From: Mesorhizobium sp.
Lineage (GTDB): Bacteria > Pseudomonadota > Alphaproteobacteria > Rhizobiales > Rhizobiaceae
Assembly (NCBI GenBank): GCA_019509685.1
Contig: JAEKLU010000151.1
Coordinates: forward strand, 1 to 8,409
DNA length: 8,409 bases
Reading direction: 5' to 3'
The notes below the pieces were generated by a model. That model was not told the DNA's origin. It made no database searches and saw nothing but the letters and a program-made list of their open reading frames with translations. This document shows, in pieces, positions 1-7,282 of the stretch. How positions within the stretch are numbered: the first letter of the stretch is position 1; every line of letters starts with the position of its first letter. The position numbers and the translations under genes were made by a program.

Positions 1-1
1 C

Positions 2-342
<341 letters not shown>

Positions 343-350
343 CCGTCCTT

Positions 351-354
351 GGAG
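351..354 (+). promoter_or_regulatory. Shine-Dalgarno of sucC
   Basis: GGAG lies nine bases before ATG 364 and supports that start over the in-frame TTG at 349, which overlaps this site. No separate promoter is evident in the 53-nt gap after mdh, which suggests co-transcription. Confidence 0.65.
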
Positions 355-363
355 ACCAAGCGC

Positions 364-1557
364 ATGAACATCCATGAGTATCAGGCCAAGGCGCTGCTGA
401 AGTCGTTCGGCGCGCCGGTGGCAAGCGGCGTTCCGGTGTTCAAGGCCGGCGAGGCCGAAGCCGCCGCCAAGGCTTTGCCCGGCCCGCTTTACGTGGTGAA
501 GAGCCAGATCCATGCCGGCGGCCGCGGCAAGGGCAAGTTCAAGGAGCTCGGGCCCGACGCCAAGGGCGGCGTGCGGCTGGCGAAGTCGGCGGCCGAAGTC
601 GTCGCCAACGCCAATGAGATGCTTGGCCACACGCTGGTCACCAAGCAGACGGGACCTGCCGGCAAGCAGGTCAACCGCCTCTATATCGAGGACGGCGCCG
701 ACATCGCTCGCGAGCTTTACCTGTCGATCCTGGTCGATCGCTCGGTCGGCCGCATCGCCTTCGTCGTCTCGACCGAGGGCGGCATGGACATCGAGGGCGT
801 CGCCCACGACACGCCGGAAAAGATCATTACCGTCGCCATCGACCCGGAAAAGGGCGTGAGCGCCGACGACGTGAAGAAGATCAACGCCGCGCTGAAGCTC
901 GACGGCGACGCGGCGAAAGACGGCGGCACGCTGTTCCCGATCCTCTACAAGGCCTTCGTCGAGAAGGACATGAGCCTGCTCGAGGTCAACCCGCTGATCG
1001 TCATGAAGGACGGCCATTTGCGCGTGCTCGACGCGAAAGTGTCTTTCGACAACAACGCGCTGTTCCGCCACCCGGACGTGGTCGAGCTGCGCGACACCAC
1101 GGAAGAAGACGAGAAGGAAATCGAGGCGTCGAAATACGATCTCGCCTATGTCGCGCTCGACGGCAATATCGGCTGTATGGTCAACGGCGCCGGCCTCGCC
1201 ATGGCGACGATGGACATCATCAAGCTCTATGGCGCCGAGCCGGCTAACTTCCTCGATGTCGGCGGCGGTGCGTCGAAGGAAAAGGTCACGGCGGCCTTTA
1301 AGATCATCACCAGGGATCCGGCGGTCAAAGGTATCCTGATCAATATCTTCGGCGGCATCATGAAATGCGACATCATCGCCGAGGGCGTGATCGCCGCGGT
1401 CAAGGAAGTCGGGCTGAAGGTGCCGCTGGTGGTGCGCCTCGAAGGCACCAATGCCGAACTCGGCAAGAAGATCATCAACGACAGCGGCTTGAATGTCGTC
1501 TCGGCCGACGATCTTGATGACGCGGCCAAGAAGATCGTCAAGGCGGTTAAGGGCTGA
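364..1557 (+). CDS. sucC: Succinyl-CoA synthetase (ADP-forming), beta subunit
   Basis: Beta subunit of succinyl-CoA synthetase, which with SucD converts succinyl-CoA, phosphate and ADP (or GDP) to succinate, CoA and ATP (or GTP). The start at ATG 364 gives [12 protein letters not shown], the family's usual beginning, and a 397-residue protein (E. coli SucC has 388). The N-terminal ATP-grasp domain holds the nucleotide loop HAGGRGKGK at residues 50-58. The Mg-binding residues appear as E207 and N209 in EVNP, plus D223. These sit at the same mutual spacing as in E. coli. The C-terminal ligase domain has [14 protein letters not shown] (from G267, with N274 matching a substrate-binding Asn), GGGASKEKV and [16 protein letters not shown]. 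All key residues are present, so it looks functional. Its partner sucD is not adjacent but starts about 1.6 kb downstream. The next ORF starts 4 nt after its stop. Confidence 0.98.
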   Translation: MNIHEYQAKALLKSFGAPVASGVPVFKAGEAEAAAKALPGPLYVVKSQIHAGGRGKGKFKELGPDAKGGVRLAKSAAEVVANANEMLGHTLVTKQTGPAGKQVNRLYIEDGADIARELYLSILVDRSVGRIAFVVSTEGGMDIEGVAHDTPEKIITVAIDPEKGVSADDVKKINAALKLDGDAAKDGGTLFPILYKAFVEKDMSLLEVNPLIVMKDGHLRVLDAKVSFDNNALFRHPDVVELRDTTEEDEKEIEASKYDLAYVALDGNIGCMVNGAGLAMATMDIIKLYGAEPANFLDVGGGASKEKVTAAFKIITRDPAVKGILINIFGGIMKCDIIAEGVIAAVKEVGLKVPLVVRLEGTNAELGKKIINDSGLNVVSADDLDDAAKKIVKAVKG

Positions 1558-1561
1558 GCGG

Positions 1562-1933
1562 ATGCCTCCGCGCAAAATAAACCTCGTCGAGGCGGCGGAC
1601 CAAAACATCAAAAAGGTCTTCGATCCGCATATCGCCGGCGACATCAATGACGCCCAGGCCAAGGTCGCCAAGTTCGGCGAGGTGTTCGACTGGCACGCGC
1701 ATGACAATGAGGACGAGGCCTTCCTCGTCCTGCGCGGGCGCATCGCCATCGATTTCCGCGACGGGCCTGTCGAGCTCGGCGAGGGCGATTTCATCGTCGT
1801 GCCGCGCGGCGTCGAGCACCGTCCGCGCTCGCTGACCCCGGAGCCCGTGGTGCTGATGTTCGAGCCGGCGACGACCTTGAACACCGGCAATGCCCAAAGT
1901 GACCTCACCGTTTCCGACCTGAAGCGGCTCTGA
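1562..1933 (+). CDS. Small single-domain cupin protein
   Basis: A 123-residue cupin with one conserved beta-barrel. Cupin motif 1, G(X)5HXH(X)4E(X)6G, is met exactly by G39, H45, H47, E52 and G59. Motif 2, G(X)5PXG(X)2H, is met by G75, P81, G83 and H86. H45, H47, E52 and H86 would be the metal ligands, so a metal-binding site is likely. Substrate and reaction cannot be told: the family includes dioxygenases, isomerases and ligand-binding proteins. No signal peptide or DNA-binding domain is visible. ATG 1562 lies 4 nt after the sucC stop, with AAGGG at 1549-1553 inside the sucC end as Shine-Dalgarno. This implies co-transcription and probable coupling with sucC. A longer in-frame version beginning at 1493 would overlap sucC and is less likely. 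Confidence 0.9.
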   Translation: MPPRKINLVEAADQNIKKVFDPHIAGDINDAQAKVAKFGEVFDWHAHDNEDEAFLVLRGRIAIDFRDGPVELGEGDFIVVPRGVEHRPRSLTPEPVVLMFEPATTLNTGNAQSDLTVSDLKRL

Positions 1934-1936
1934 CCC

Positions 1937-2431
1937 ATGAACGCGGCGTCTTTCTCCTCGCTCTCGGATGGTCACCAACGCCTGCAGGCGCTGGTCGGCG
2001 CGTGGCGCGGCGAGGAAGAGGTTGCGGCCACGCAATGGACCGATGCCGGCCCGGCGACCGCGGAAGTGGTGGCGGAAGCGCAGTTCGGCGGCCTGTTCGT
2101 GATGCAGCGCTATCGCCAGCGCCGCGACGGCACCATCTCGTTCGGCGCGCACAATGTGTTTGGCTTCGACCAGCAGAACGGCGCCACGACCATGCATCAG
2201 TTCGATTCGATGGGTTTCGTGCCGGCCTCGCCGGCCACGGGCGCGTGGAACGGCAGCGAGCTGGTTCTGGAGCGGTCGTCGCCGCGCGGCGCCGCGCGCG
2301 CGACGTATGTTTTCGAAGATGCCGACGCCTACCGCATGAAACTTCAGTTCAAGCCGGCCGGCAGCGATGTCTGGCAAGACATGGTGAGCGGCATCTATCG
2401 GCGCGTCTCGCCTTCCGCAAAGGAAGGCTGA
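1937..2431 (+). CDS. DUF1579-like protein of unknown function
   Basis: A 164-residue soluble protein with no signal peptide or membrane segment. The pattern HQRLQALVGAWRGEEEV near the N-terminus, then FGGLFVMQRYRQRRDG, HNVFGFDQQNG and a C-terminal stretch with YRMKLQFKP and DMVSGIYRRV, resembles DUF1579-type proteins. These are predicted lipocalin-like beta-barrels whose biochemical role I do not know. The family call is from memory of the pattern and is moderate; that it is a real gene is much surer. ATG 1937 follows the cupin stop by 3 nt with no good Shine-Dalgarno nearby (only GAAG 13 nt upstream), so it probably relies on translational coupling to the cupin. It is the last gene of the tightly packed block behind sucC. 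Confidence 0.8.
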   Translation: MNAASFSSLSDGHQRLQALVGAWRGEEEVAATQWTDAGPATAEVVAEAQFGGLFVMQRYRQRRDGTISFGAHNVFGFDQQNGATTMHQFDSMGFVPASPATGAWNGSELVLERSSPRGAARATYVFEDADAYRMKLQFKPAGSDVWQDMVSGIYRRVSPSAKEG

Positions 2432-2434
2432 CCG

Positions 2435-2518
2435 ATGGAGATGGCGAGCAAAGCGGTTGAAGAATTACACATAATCACACATATTATGCGTGTGTATTTA
2501 TGTGGAGACGGACGATGA
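2435..2518 (+). CDS. Candidate 27-residue leader ORF before the antitoxin
   Basis: A short frame from ATG 2435 to TGA 2516-2518 encodes 27 residues beginning MEMASKAVEELH. It has a strong Shine-Dalgarno, AAGGAAGG at 2420-2427, seven bases before the ATG and inside the end of the preceding gene. Its stop overlaps the antitoxin start as ATGA (2515-2518), the usual arrangement for translational coupling. Against it, the second half runs through the AT-rich operator-like palindrome and the predicted -10, so its sequence is constrained by DNA signals, and I recognise no family. It may be a coupling leader, a relic of a lost gene start, or chance. Confidence 0.3.
   Translation: MEMASKAVEELHIITHIMRVYLCGDGR
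2457..2487 (+). promoter_or_regulatory. Putative promoter of the toxin-antitoxin pair
   Basis: TTGAAG at 2457-2462 resembles a -35 (TTGA of TTGACA), and TATTAT at 2482-2487 resembles a -10 (5 of 6 to TATAAT). The spacer is 19 bases, slightly long. The stretch 2461-2500 has only 11 G or C in 40 bases, a sharp AT-rich patch in GC-rich DNA. The antitoxin starts 28 nt after the -10. Confidence 0.4.
2468..2504 (+). promoter_or_regulatory. Putative autoregulatory operator (nested inverted repeats)
   Basis: An imperfect palindrome at 2476-2494, CACACATATTATGCGTGTG, has perfect 5-bp CACAC/GTGTG arms and a matching AT pair on each side of the centre. It overlaps the -10. A second pair, CACATAAT at 2468-2475 and TTTATGTG at 2497-2504, flanks it with 7 of 8 bases matching and nearly the same centre. 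Ribbon-helix-helix antitoxins typically bind such AT-rich dyads to repress their own promoter. The site assignment is an inference from position and symmetry. Confidence 0.5.
2504..2508 (+). promoter_or_regulatory. Shine-Dalgarno choosing the antitoxin start
   Basis: GGAGA lies six bases before ATG 2515 and downstream of the alternative in-frame ATG at 2500, so 2515 is preferred. The start then gives MKNVTLAID, the expected beta-strand opening of a ribbon-helix-helix antitoxin. Confidence 0.65.
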
Positions 2519-2820
2519 AGAACGTCACCTTGGCTATAGACGAGGCTCTGCTCGAAAAGGCGCGCGGTCTTGCCGGGCGTCGCCAGACGACGCTTAACGC
2601 CCTTATCCGGTCACTGCTCGCGCATGAGGTCGAGCAGGAAGACCGGATTGCCTGGGCGAAGGCTGGAATGAAGCGGCTGATGGACGAAGCGGCGAAACGA
2701 AGCAACAGCGCCGACACCCCCTATAAGTGGGATCGAAGGGACGCCTATGCCGACCGGGAAGATCGACTGCTTTCTCGACACGAACGTCCTGATCTACGCG
2801 GCTTCGGAGAAGAATCGTGA
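2515..2820 (+). CDS. Ribbon-helix-helix antitoxin, VapB type
   Basis: A 101-residue predicted antitoxin that would bind and neutralise the PIN-domain toxin encoded just downstream and repress their shared promoter. Residues 1-8 (MKNVTLAI) form the short beta strand of the ribbon-helix-helix fold. Residues 10-21 and about 25-39 form the two helices, with RQTTLNALIRSLLAHEVEQ as turn and second helix. A charged helical segment follows (to about residue 65), then YKWDRRDAYADR, which resembles the aromatic and Arg-rich toxin-binding tails of such antitoxins. The last 25 residues or so are encoded in the part that overlaps the toxin gene by 74 nt in another frame, an unusually long overlap. The specific subfamily is uncertain; the toxin next door supports the role. 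Confidence 0.85.
   Translation: MKNVTLAIDEALLEKARGLAGRRQTTLNALIRSLLAHEVEQEDRIAWAKAGMKRLMDEAAKRSNSADTPYKWDRRDAYADREDRLLSRHERPDLRGFGEES
2735..2741 (+). promoter_or_regulatory. Shine-Dalgarno of the toxin gene, inside the antitoxin gene
   Basis: GAAGGGA lies five bases before ATG 2747 and is embedded in the codons for the antitoxin's RRD. It fixes the toxin start at 2747. The next possible starts would remove the first catalytic Asp (D11), so this one is required for an intact toxin. Confidence 0.7.
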
Positions 2821-3163
2821 TCCGCGACGCGCACCGATCGCCGAAGAGCTTATCTCGCGAACCGTCTTTGGCGTGTCAGGACAGACTTTGGCTGAATTCG
2901 TCGCCGTCGCGCGAAGGAAGTCTCTCGTTGGCGATGACCTACTCGACCAATGGCTGGCGTTCCTCGGAACCTGCCCATTGGCACCTGTCGACGAAGGCTA
3001 TGTCCGCGCAGGATTGGAGTTCGCGCGGCGTTACGGCATTCACTACTACGACGCCGCGCTTCTCGCCGCGGCGGAATATCTCGGCGCGCCGATTTTCTAT
3101 ACCGAGGATCTCAATCACAACCAGGTCTATGGCTCGGTCCGGGCCATCAATCCTTTTCTCTAA
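2747..3163 (+). CDS. PIN-domain ribonuclease toxin, VapC type
   Basis: A 138-residue PIN-domain protein, predicted to be a Mg-dependent endoribonuclease toxin held in check by the antitoxin encoded upstream. The four conserved acidic residues of the active site are present: D11 in FLDTNVLIY, E50 in LAEF, D102 in HYYDAALLAAA and D121 in YTEDLNHNQ. The length fits VapC toxins, and the C-terminus is complete (INPFL). Known VapC toxins cleave tRNA or rRNA; the target here cannot be read from sequence. The start overlaps the antitoxin by 74 nt in the +1 frame, so the pair is one transcript. sucD follows 27 nt after the stop, so transcription through the pair would continue into sucD unless a terminator is hidden; none is seen. 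Confidence 0.92.
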   Translation: MPTGKIDCFLDTNVLIYAASEKNRDPRRAPIAEELISRTVFGVSGQTLAEFVAVARRKSLVGDDLLDQWLAFLGTCPLAPVDEGYVRAGLEFARRYGIHYYDAALLAAAEYLGAPIFYTEDLNHNQVYGSVRAINPFL

Positions 3164-3190
3164 TCGCTGAAGTCAGGGGCGTTTCTACCC

Positions 3191-4093
3191 ATGTCCATTC
3201 TCATCGACAGGAATACCAAGGTGCTGGTGCAGGGTCTGACCGGCAAGACCGGCACGTTCCACACCGAACAGGCGCTGGCCTATCACGGCACCAAGATGGT
3301 GGGCGGCATCCATCCCAAGAAGGGTGGCGAGACCTGGACCGGCTCGAAGGGCGAGAGCCTGCCGATCTTCGCCACCGTCGCCGAAGGCAAGGCAAAGACC
3401 GGCGCCAATGCCTCCGTGATCTATGTGCCGCCGGCGGGTGCCGGCGAGGCCATCCTCGAGGCGATCGAGGCCGAGATCCCGCTCATCGTCTGCATCACCG
3501 AAGGCATCCCGGTGATGGACATGGTCAAGGTCAAGGCGCGGCTCGACCGCTCGACCTCGCGGCTGATCGGACCGAACTGCCCGGGCGTGCTGACGCCGGA
3601 CGAATGCAAGATCGGCATCATGCCCGGAAACATCTTCCGCAAGGGCTCGGTCGGCGTTGTTTCGCGCTCGGGAACACTTACCTATGAGGCAGTCTTCCAG
3701 ACCACCAATGTCGGCCTCGGCCAGACCACGGCGGTGGGCATCGGCGGCGACCCGGTCAAGGGCACCGAGTTCATCGATGTGCTCGAGATGTTCCTTGCCG
3801 ACGACGAGACCAAGTCGATCATCATGATCGGCGAGATCGGCGGCTCGGCCGAGGAAGACGCCGCGCAGTTCCTCAAGGACGAAGCCAAGCGCGGCCGCAA
3901 GAAACCGATGGCGGGCTTCATCGCCGGGCGCACCGCCCCGGCCGGTCGCACCATGGGCCATGCGGGCGCGGTGATTTCGGGCGGCAAGGGCGGCGCTGAA
4001 GACAAGATCGCGGCCATGGAATCGGCCGGCATCAAGGTATCGCCCTCGCCGGCGCGTCTCGGCACGACGCTGGTCGAGGCGATCAAGGGTTAA
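3191..4093 (+). CDS. sucD: Succinyl-CoA synthetase (ADP-forming), alpha subunit
   Basis: Alpha subunit of succinyl-CoA synthetase. It binds CoA and carries the phosphohistidine intermediate. The 300-residue product (E. coli SucD has 289) opens [21 protein letters not shown], with the CoA-binding Rossmann glycine loop at residues 15-21. Further family blocks follow: [27 protein letters not shown] and [12 protein letters not shown]. The active-site histidine is H257 in [10 protein letters not shown]. The protein looks intact. ATG 3191 has AGGGG at 3175-3179 as Shine-Dalgarno, 11 nt upstream, which is somewhat far. It normally follows sucC directly; here five ORFs' worth of unrelated sequence (cupin, DUF1579-like, possible leader ORF, antitoxin, toxin) separates them. 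Transcription may come from the mdh promoter, from the toxin-antitoxin promoter, or both. Confidence 0.98.
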   Translation: MSILIDRNTKVLVQGLTGKTGTFHTEQALAYHGTKMVGGIHPKKGGETWTGSKGESLPIFATVAEGKAKTGANASVIYVPPAGAGEAILEAIEAEIPLIVCITEGIPVMDMVKVKARLDRSTSRLIGPNCPGVLTPDECKIGIMPGNIFRKGSVGVVSRSGTLTYEAVFQTTNVGLGQTTAVGIGGDPVKGTEFIDVLEMFLADDETKSIIMIGEIGGSAEEDAAQFLKDEAKRGRKKPMAGFIAGRTAPAGRTMGHAGAVISGGKGGAEDKIAAMESAGIKVSPSPARLGTTLVEAIKG

Positions 4094-4190
4094 AGCGAGT
4101 AGTGAATAGCGAATAGCGAATAGAGGAAACAGAAAAGCGGCGCGACCACGGGGGAAATCCCTACTCGCTATTCGCTACTCCCTATTCGCT
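4094..4190 (+). repeat. Long imperfect inverted repeat built of 7-nt units
   Basis: The left arm (4094-4123) and right arm (4161-4190) are reverse complements at 26 of 30 positions, with a 37-nt loop. The left arm reads as four heptads, GAGTAGT, GAATAGC, GAATAGC and GAATAGA; the right arm holds four complementary heptads (CTACTCG, CTATTCG, CTACTCC, CTATTCG). As RNA it would fold into a long stem between sucD and sucA. No T-run follows, so it is not a typical terminator. It resembles dispersed intergenic repeats that I recall in rhizobial genomes, but that could not be checked. It may stabilise or process the mRNA. Confidence 0.85.
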
Positions 4191-4196
4191 TCAAAC

Positions 4197-4217
4197 AGGA
4201 GACGGAGCCAGGCTCCG
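4197..4217 (+). promoter_or_regulatory. sucA Shine-Dalgarno followed by a 7-bp inverted repeat
   Basis: AGGAGA at 4197-4202 is the best Shine-Dalgarno before sucA but ends 25 nt from ATG 4228, too far for direct use. The intervening CGGAGCC-A-GGCTCCG (4203-4217) is a perfect inverted repeat. As RNA it folds to a 6-bp stem with a 3-nt loop, and removing it from the path leaves about 10 nt. The A-rich bases just before the ATG offer no other site. GGAG 4198-4201 could also pair with CTCC 4213-4216, giving an alternative closed form. Confidence 0.55.
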
Positions 4218-4227
4218 CAGACAAAAA

Positions 4228-7215
4228 ATGGCACGACAAGATCAGGCCAACGACCAATTCTCGCTCACTTCATTCCTTTATGGCGGCAACGCCGATTACA
4301 TCGACGCGCTCTATGCCGCCTATGAAGACGATCCGGCCTCGGTCGACCCCGAGTGGCAGGATTTCTTCGCGGCGCTGAAGGACGATGCGGGCGACGTTCG
4401 CAAGAACGCCAAGGGCGCTTCCTGGGCAAAGCCGTCGTGGCCGCTGCAGGCCAATGGCGAGCTGGTGTCGGCGCTCGACGGCAATTGGGGCCTGGTCGAG
4501 AAGACGATCGAAAAGAAGGTCAAGGAAAAGGCGGTCGTCAACGGCGCGGTGCTTTCGGATGCCGACGTGCACCAGGCGACGCGCGATTCGGTGCGCGCCA
4601 TCATGATGATCCGCGCCTATCGCATGCGCGGCCATCTGCATGCCAATCTCGACCCGCTCGGCATCGCCAAGCCGCTCGAGGACTATAACGAGCTGTCGCC
4701 GGAGAATTACGGCTTCACCGCCACCGATTACGACCGGCCGATCTTCCTCGACAATGTGCTGGGGCTCGAATTCGGCACCATCCGGCAGATGCTGGAGATC
4801 CTCACCCGCACCTATTGCTCGACGCTCGGCGTCGAGTTCATGCATATCTCCGATCCGGAAGAGAAGGCCTGGATCCAGGCCCGCATCGAAGGCGCCGACA
4901 AGGAGATCACCTTCACCGCCACCGGCAAGAAGGCGATCATGCAGAAGCTGGTCGAGGCCGAGGGCTTCGAGCAGTTCATAGACGTCAAATACAAGGGCAC
5001 CAAGCGCTTCGGCCTCGACGGCAGCGAGTCGCTGATCCCGGCGCTGGAGCAGATCGTCAAGCGCGGCGGCCAGCTCGGCCTCAAGGAGATCGTGCTCGGC
5101 ATGGCCCATCGCGGGCGGCTGAACGTGCTCTCCCAGGTGATGGCCAAGCCGCATCGCGCCATCTTCCACGAATTCAAGGGCGGCTCGGCCGCCCCCGACG
5201 AGGTCGAAGGCTCGGGCGACGTGAAATACCATCTCGGCGCCTCGTCGGACCGCGAGTTTGACGGCAACAAGGTGCATCTGTCGCTGACCGCCAACCCCTC
5301 GCATCTGGAAATCGTCGATCCGGTCGTGATGGGCAAGGCGCGCGCCAAGCAGGACCAGCTTTCCGGCCGCGAGCGTGGCGAGGTCGTGCCGCTGTCGGAG
5401 CGCGCCAAGGTGATGCCGCTGTTGCTGCACGGCGATGCGGCGTTTGCCGGCCAGGGCGTGATCGCCGAGATCCTCGGGCTCTCCGGCCTGCGCGGCCACC
5501 GCGTCGCCGGCACGCTGCATTTCATCATCAACAACCAGATCGGCTTCACCACCAATCCGCGCTTCTCGCGCTCTTCGCCCTATCCGTCGGATGTGGCCAA
5601 GATGATCGAGGCGCCGATCTTCCACGTGAACGGCGACGATCCGGAAGCGGTGGTGCACGCCGCCAAGGTGGCGACCGAATTCCGCATGAAGTTCCACAAG
5701 CCGGTGGTGGTGGACATGTTCTGCTACCGCCGCTTCGGCCACAATGAAGGCGACGAGCCGTCCTTCACCCAGCCGATCATGTATCGCAACATCCGCACCC
5801 ACAAGACCGTCGTGCAGGTCTATGCCGACCGCCTGATCGCCGAAGGCCACTTCACCCAGGCCGAGGTCGACACGATGCGGGCCGACTGGCGCGCGCATCT
5901 GGAAGCCGAGTGGGAAGTCGGCCAGCACTACAAGCCGAACAAGGCCGACTGGCTGGACGGCGCGTGGTCAGGCCTGCGCACCGCCGACAACCAGGACGAA
6001 CAGCGGCGCGGCAAGACCGCCGTGCCGGCGCGCACGCTGAAGGAAATCGGCAAGAAGCTGACCGAGGTGCCGAAGGATTTCGAGGCGCACAAGACGATCC
6101 TGCGCTTCCTCGAGAACCGCCGCCAGGCGATCGACTCCGGCGAAGGCATCGATTGGTCGACGGCCGAGGCGCTGGCTTTCGGCGCGATCCTGCTCGACGG
6201 CAATCCGATCCGGCTGTCCGGCCAGGATTCCGAGCGCGGCACCTTCTCGCAGCGCCATTCGGTGCTCTACGACCAGAACGACGAGACGCGCTACATCCCG
6301 CTCAACAATCTTTCGGCGGCGCAAGCCGGCTATGAAGTCATCAACTCGATGCTGTCGGAAGAGGCGGTGCTCGGTTTCGAATACGGTTACAGCCTGGCCG
6401 AGCCGAAGGCGCTGACCTTGTGGGAAGCGCAATTCGGCGATTTCGCCAATGGCGCCCAGGTGGTGTTCGACCAGTTCATCTCGTCGGGCGAGCGCAAGTG
6501 GCTCAGAATGTCGGGCCTCGTCTGCCTGTTGCCGCATGGCTATGAGGGACAGGGGCCGGAACATTCCTCGGCCCGCCTCGAGCGCTTCCTGCAGCTCTGC
6601 GCCGAGGACAACATGCAGGTCGCCAACGTCACGACGCCGGCTAACTATTTCCACATCCTGCGCCGGCAGTTGAAGCGCGACTTCCGCAAGCCGCTGATCC
6701 TGATGACGCCGAAGTCGCTGCTGCGCCACAAGCGGGCGGTGTCGACGCTGCCGGAAATGTCGGGCGAGAGCTCGTTCCACCGGCTGCTGTGGGACGACGC
6801 GCAGCTGTTGCCCAACCAGGCGATCAAGCTGGTGAAGGATTCCAAGATCCGCCGCGTCGTGCTGTGCTCGGGCAAGGTCTATTACGACCTCTATGAGGAG
6901 CGCGAGAAGCGCGGCATAAACGACATCTATCTGTTGCGCGTCGAGCAGCTCTATCCGTTCCCGGCCAAGGCGCTGATCACCGAATTGTCACGCTTCCGCA
7001 ATGCCGAGATGGTGTGGTGCCAGGAGGAGCCCAAGAACATGGGCGCCTGGTCGTTCATCGACCCGTATCTGGAATGGGTGCTGGCGCATATCGACGCCAA
7101 GCATCAGCGGGTGCGCTACACGGGACGGCCGGCCTCGGCCTCACCGGCGACGGGCTTGATGTCGAAGCATCTCAGCCAGCTCGCGGCGTTGCTCGACGAC
7201 GCGCTTGGTGAATAA
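4228..7215 (+). CDS. sucA: 2-oxoglutarate dehydrogenase E1 component
   Basis: Thiamine-diphosphate-dependent E1 subunit of the 2-oxoglutarate dehydrogenase complex. It decarboxylates 2-oxoglutarate and passes the succinyl group to the lipoyl domain of SucB. The 995-residue protein has the expected order. An N-terminal E2-binding segment with [15 protein letters not shown] lies at residues 15-29, followed by a linker. The E1 domain comes next, with [11 protein letters not shown] (H294) and the ThDP/Mg motif beginning GDAAFAGQG (D403) and ending in NNQIGFTT (N435, N436), at the E. coli Asp-Asn spacing. A transketolase-type pyrimidine-binding domain runs from about 640, with [15 protein letters not shown] at 663-677. 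The C-terminal domain includes [10 protein letters not shown] near 932-941. No E2 domain is fused, unlike the actinobacterial form. ATG 4228 gives MARQDQAN, typical of rhizobial SucA. It is complete. Confidence 0.98.
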   Translation: MARQDQANDQFSLTSFLYGGNADYIDALYAAYEDDPASVDPEWQDFFAALKDDAGDVRKNAKGASWAKPSWPLQANGELVSALDGNWGLVEKTIEKKVKEKAVVNGAVLSDADVHQATRDSVRAIMMIRAYRMRGHLHANLDPLGIAKPLEDYNELSPENYGFTATDYDRPIFLDNVLGLEFGTIRQMLEILTRTYCSTLGVEFMHISDPEEKAWIQARIEGADKEITFTATGKKAIMQKLVEAEGFEQFIDVKYKGTKRFGLDGSESLIPALEQIVKRGGQLGLKEIVLGMAHRGRLNVLSQVMAKPHRAIFHEFKGGSAAPDEVEGSGDVKYHLGASSDREFDGNKVHLSLTANPSHLEIVDPVVMGKARAKQDQLSGRERGEVVPLSERAKVMPLLLHGDAAFAGQGVIAEILGLSGLRGHRVAGTLHFIINNQIGFTTNPRFSRSSPYPSDVAKMIEAPIFHVNGDDPEAVVHAAKVATEFRMKFHKPVVVDMFCYRRFGHNEGDEPSFTQPIMYRNIRTHKTVVQVYADRLIAEGHFTQAEVDTMRADWRAHLEAEWEVGQHYKPNKADWLDGAWSGLRTADNQDEQRRGKTAVPARTLKEIGKKLTEVPKDFEAHKTILRFLENRRQAIDSGEGIDWSTAEALAFGAILLDGNPIRLSGQDSERGTFSQRHSVLYDQNDETRYIPLNNLSAAQAGYEVINSMLSEEAVLGFEYGYSLAEPKALTLWEAQFGDFANGAQVVFDQFISSGERKWLRMSGLVCLLPHGYEGQGPEHSSARLERFLQLCAEDNMQVANVTTPANYFHILRRQLKRDFRKPLILMTPKSLLRHKRAVSTLPEMSGESSFHRLLWDDAQLLPNQAIKLVKDSKIRRVVLCSGKVYYDLYEEREKRGINDIYLLRVEQLYPFPAKALITELSRFRNAEMVWCQEEPKNMGAWSFIDPYLEWVLAHIDAKHQRVRYTGRPASASPATGLMSKHLSQLAALLDDALGE

Positions 7216-7282
7216 GCAGGTCGGGGCGAATAACAAGACCGGACGAACAGACCTCAAGAAGAGAAGAGAACGGACAGGCACA
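7216..7282 (+). other. sucA-sucB spacer with weak ribosome binding signal
   Basis: The 67-nt spacer has no clear promoter or terminator. A purine-rich stretch (7257-7274, AAGAAGAGAAG-like) precedes the start, and GGACAGG at 7272-7278 is the best but weak Shine-Dalgarno, 4 nt from ATG 7283. Co-transcription of sucA and sucB is expected. Confidence 0.5.

Noticed and set aside
349..363. Upstream TTG start for sucC at 349
   Set aside because: It would overlap the Shine-Dalgarno GGAG at 351-354, and the family start [11 protein letters not shown] begins at ATG 364.
2432..3190. Insertion sequence or integron carrying the toxin-antitoxin pair
   Set aside because: No transposase, terminal inverted repeats, target-site duplication or attachment site could be found on either side.
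2950..3687. + strand frame of 245 codons spanning the toxin end and sucD start
   Set aside because: It is out of frame with both the PIN toxin and sucD, whose motifs are intact, and its product is Arg/Gly-rich without a recognisable domain.
4094..4190. Rho-independent terminator or CRISPR-like repeat between sucD and sucA
   Set aside because: There is no T-tract after the stem, and the heptads are contiguous with no spacers, so neither fits; an intergenic palindromic repeat is the better reading.
4270..5928. Long open frame on the - strand (552 codons) within sucA
   Set aside because: It lies wholly antisense to sucA and reflects third-position GC bias; there is no plausible ribosome binding site or domain.
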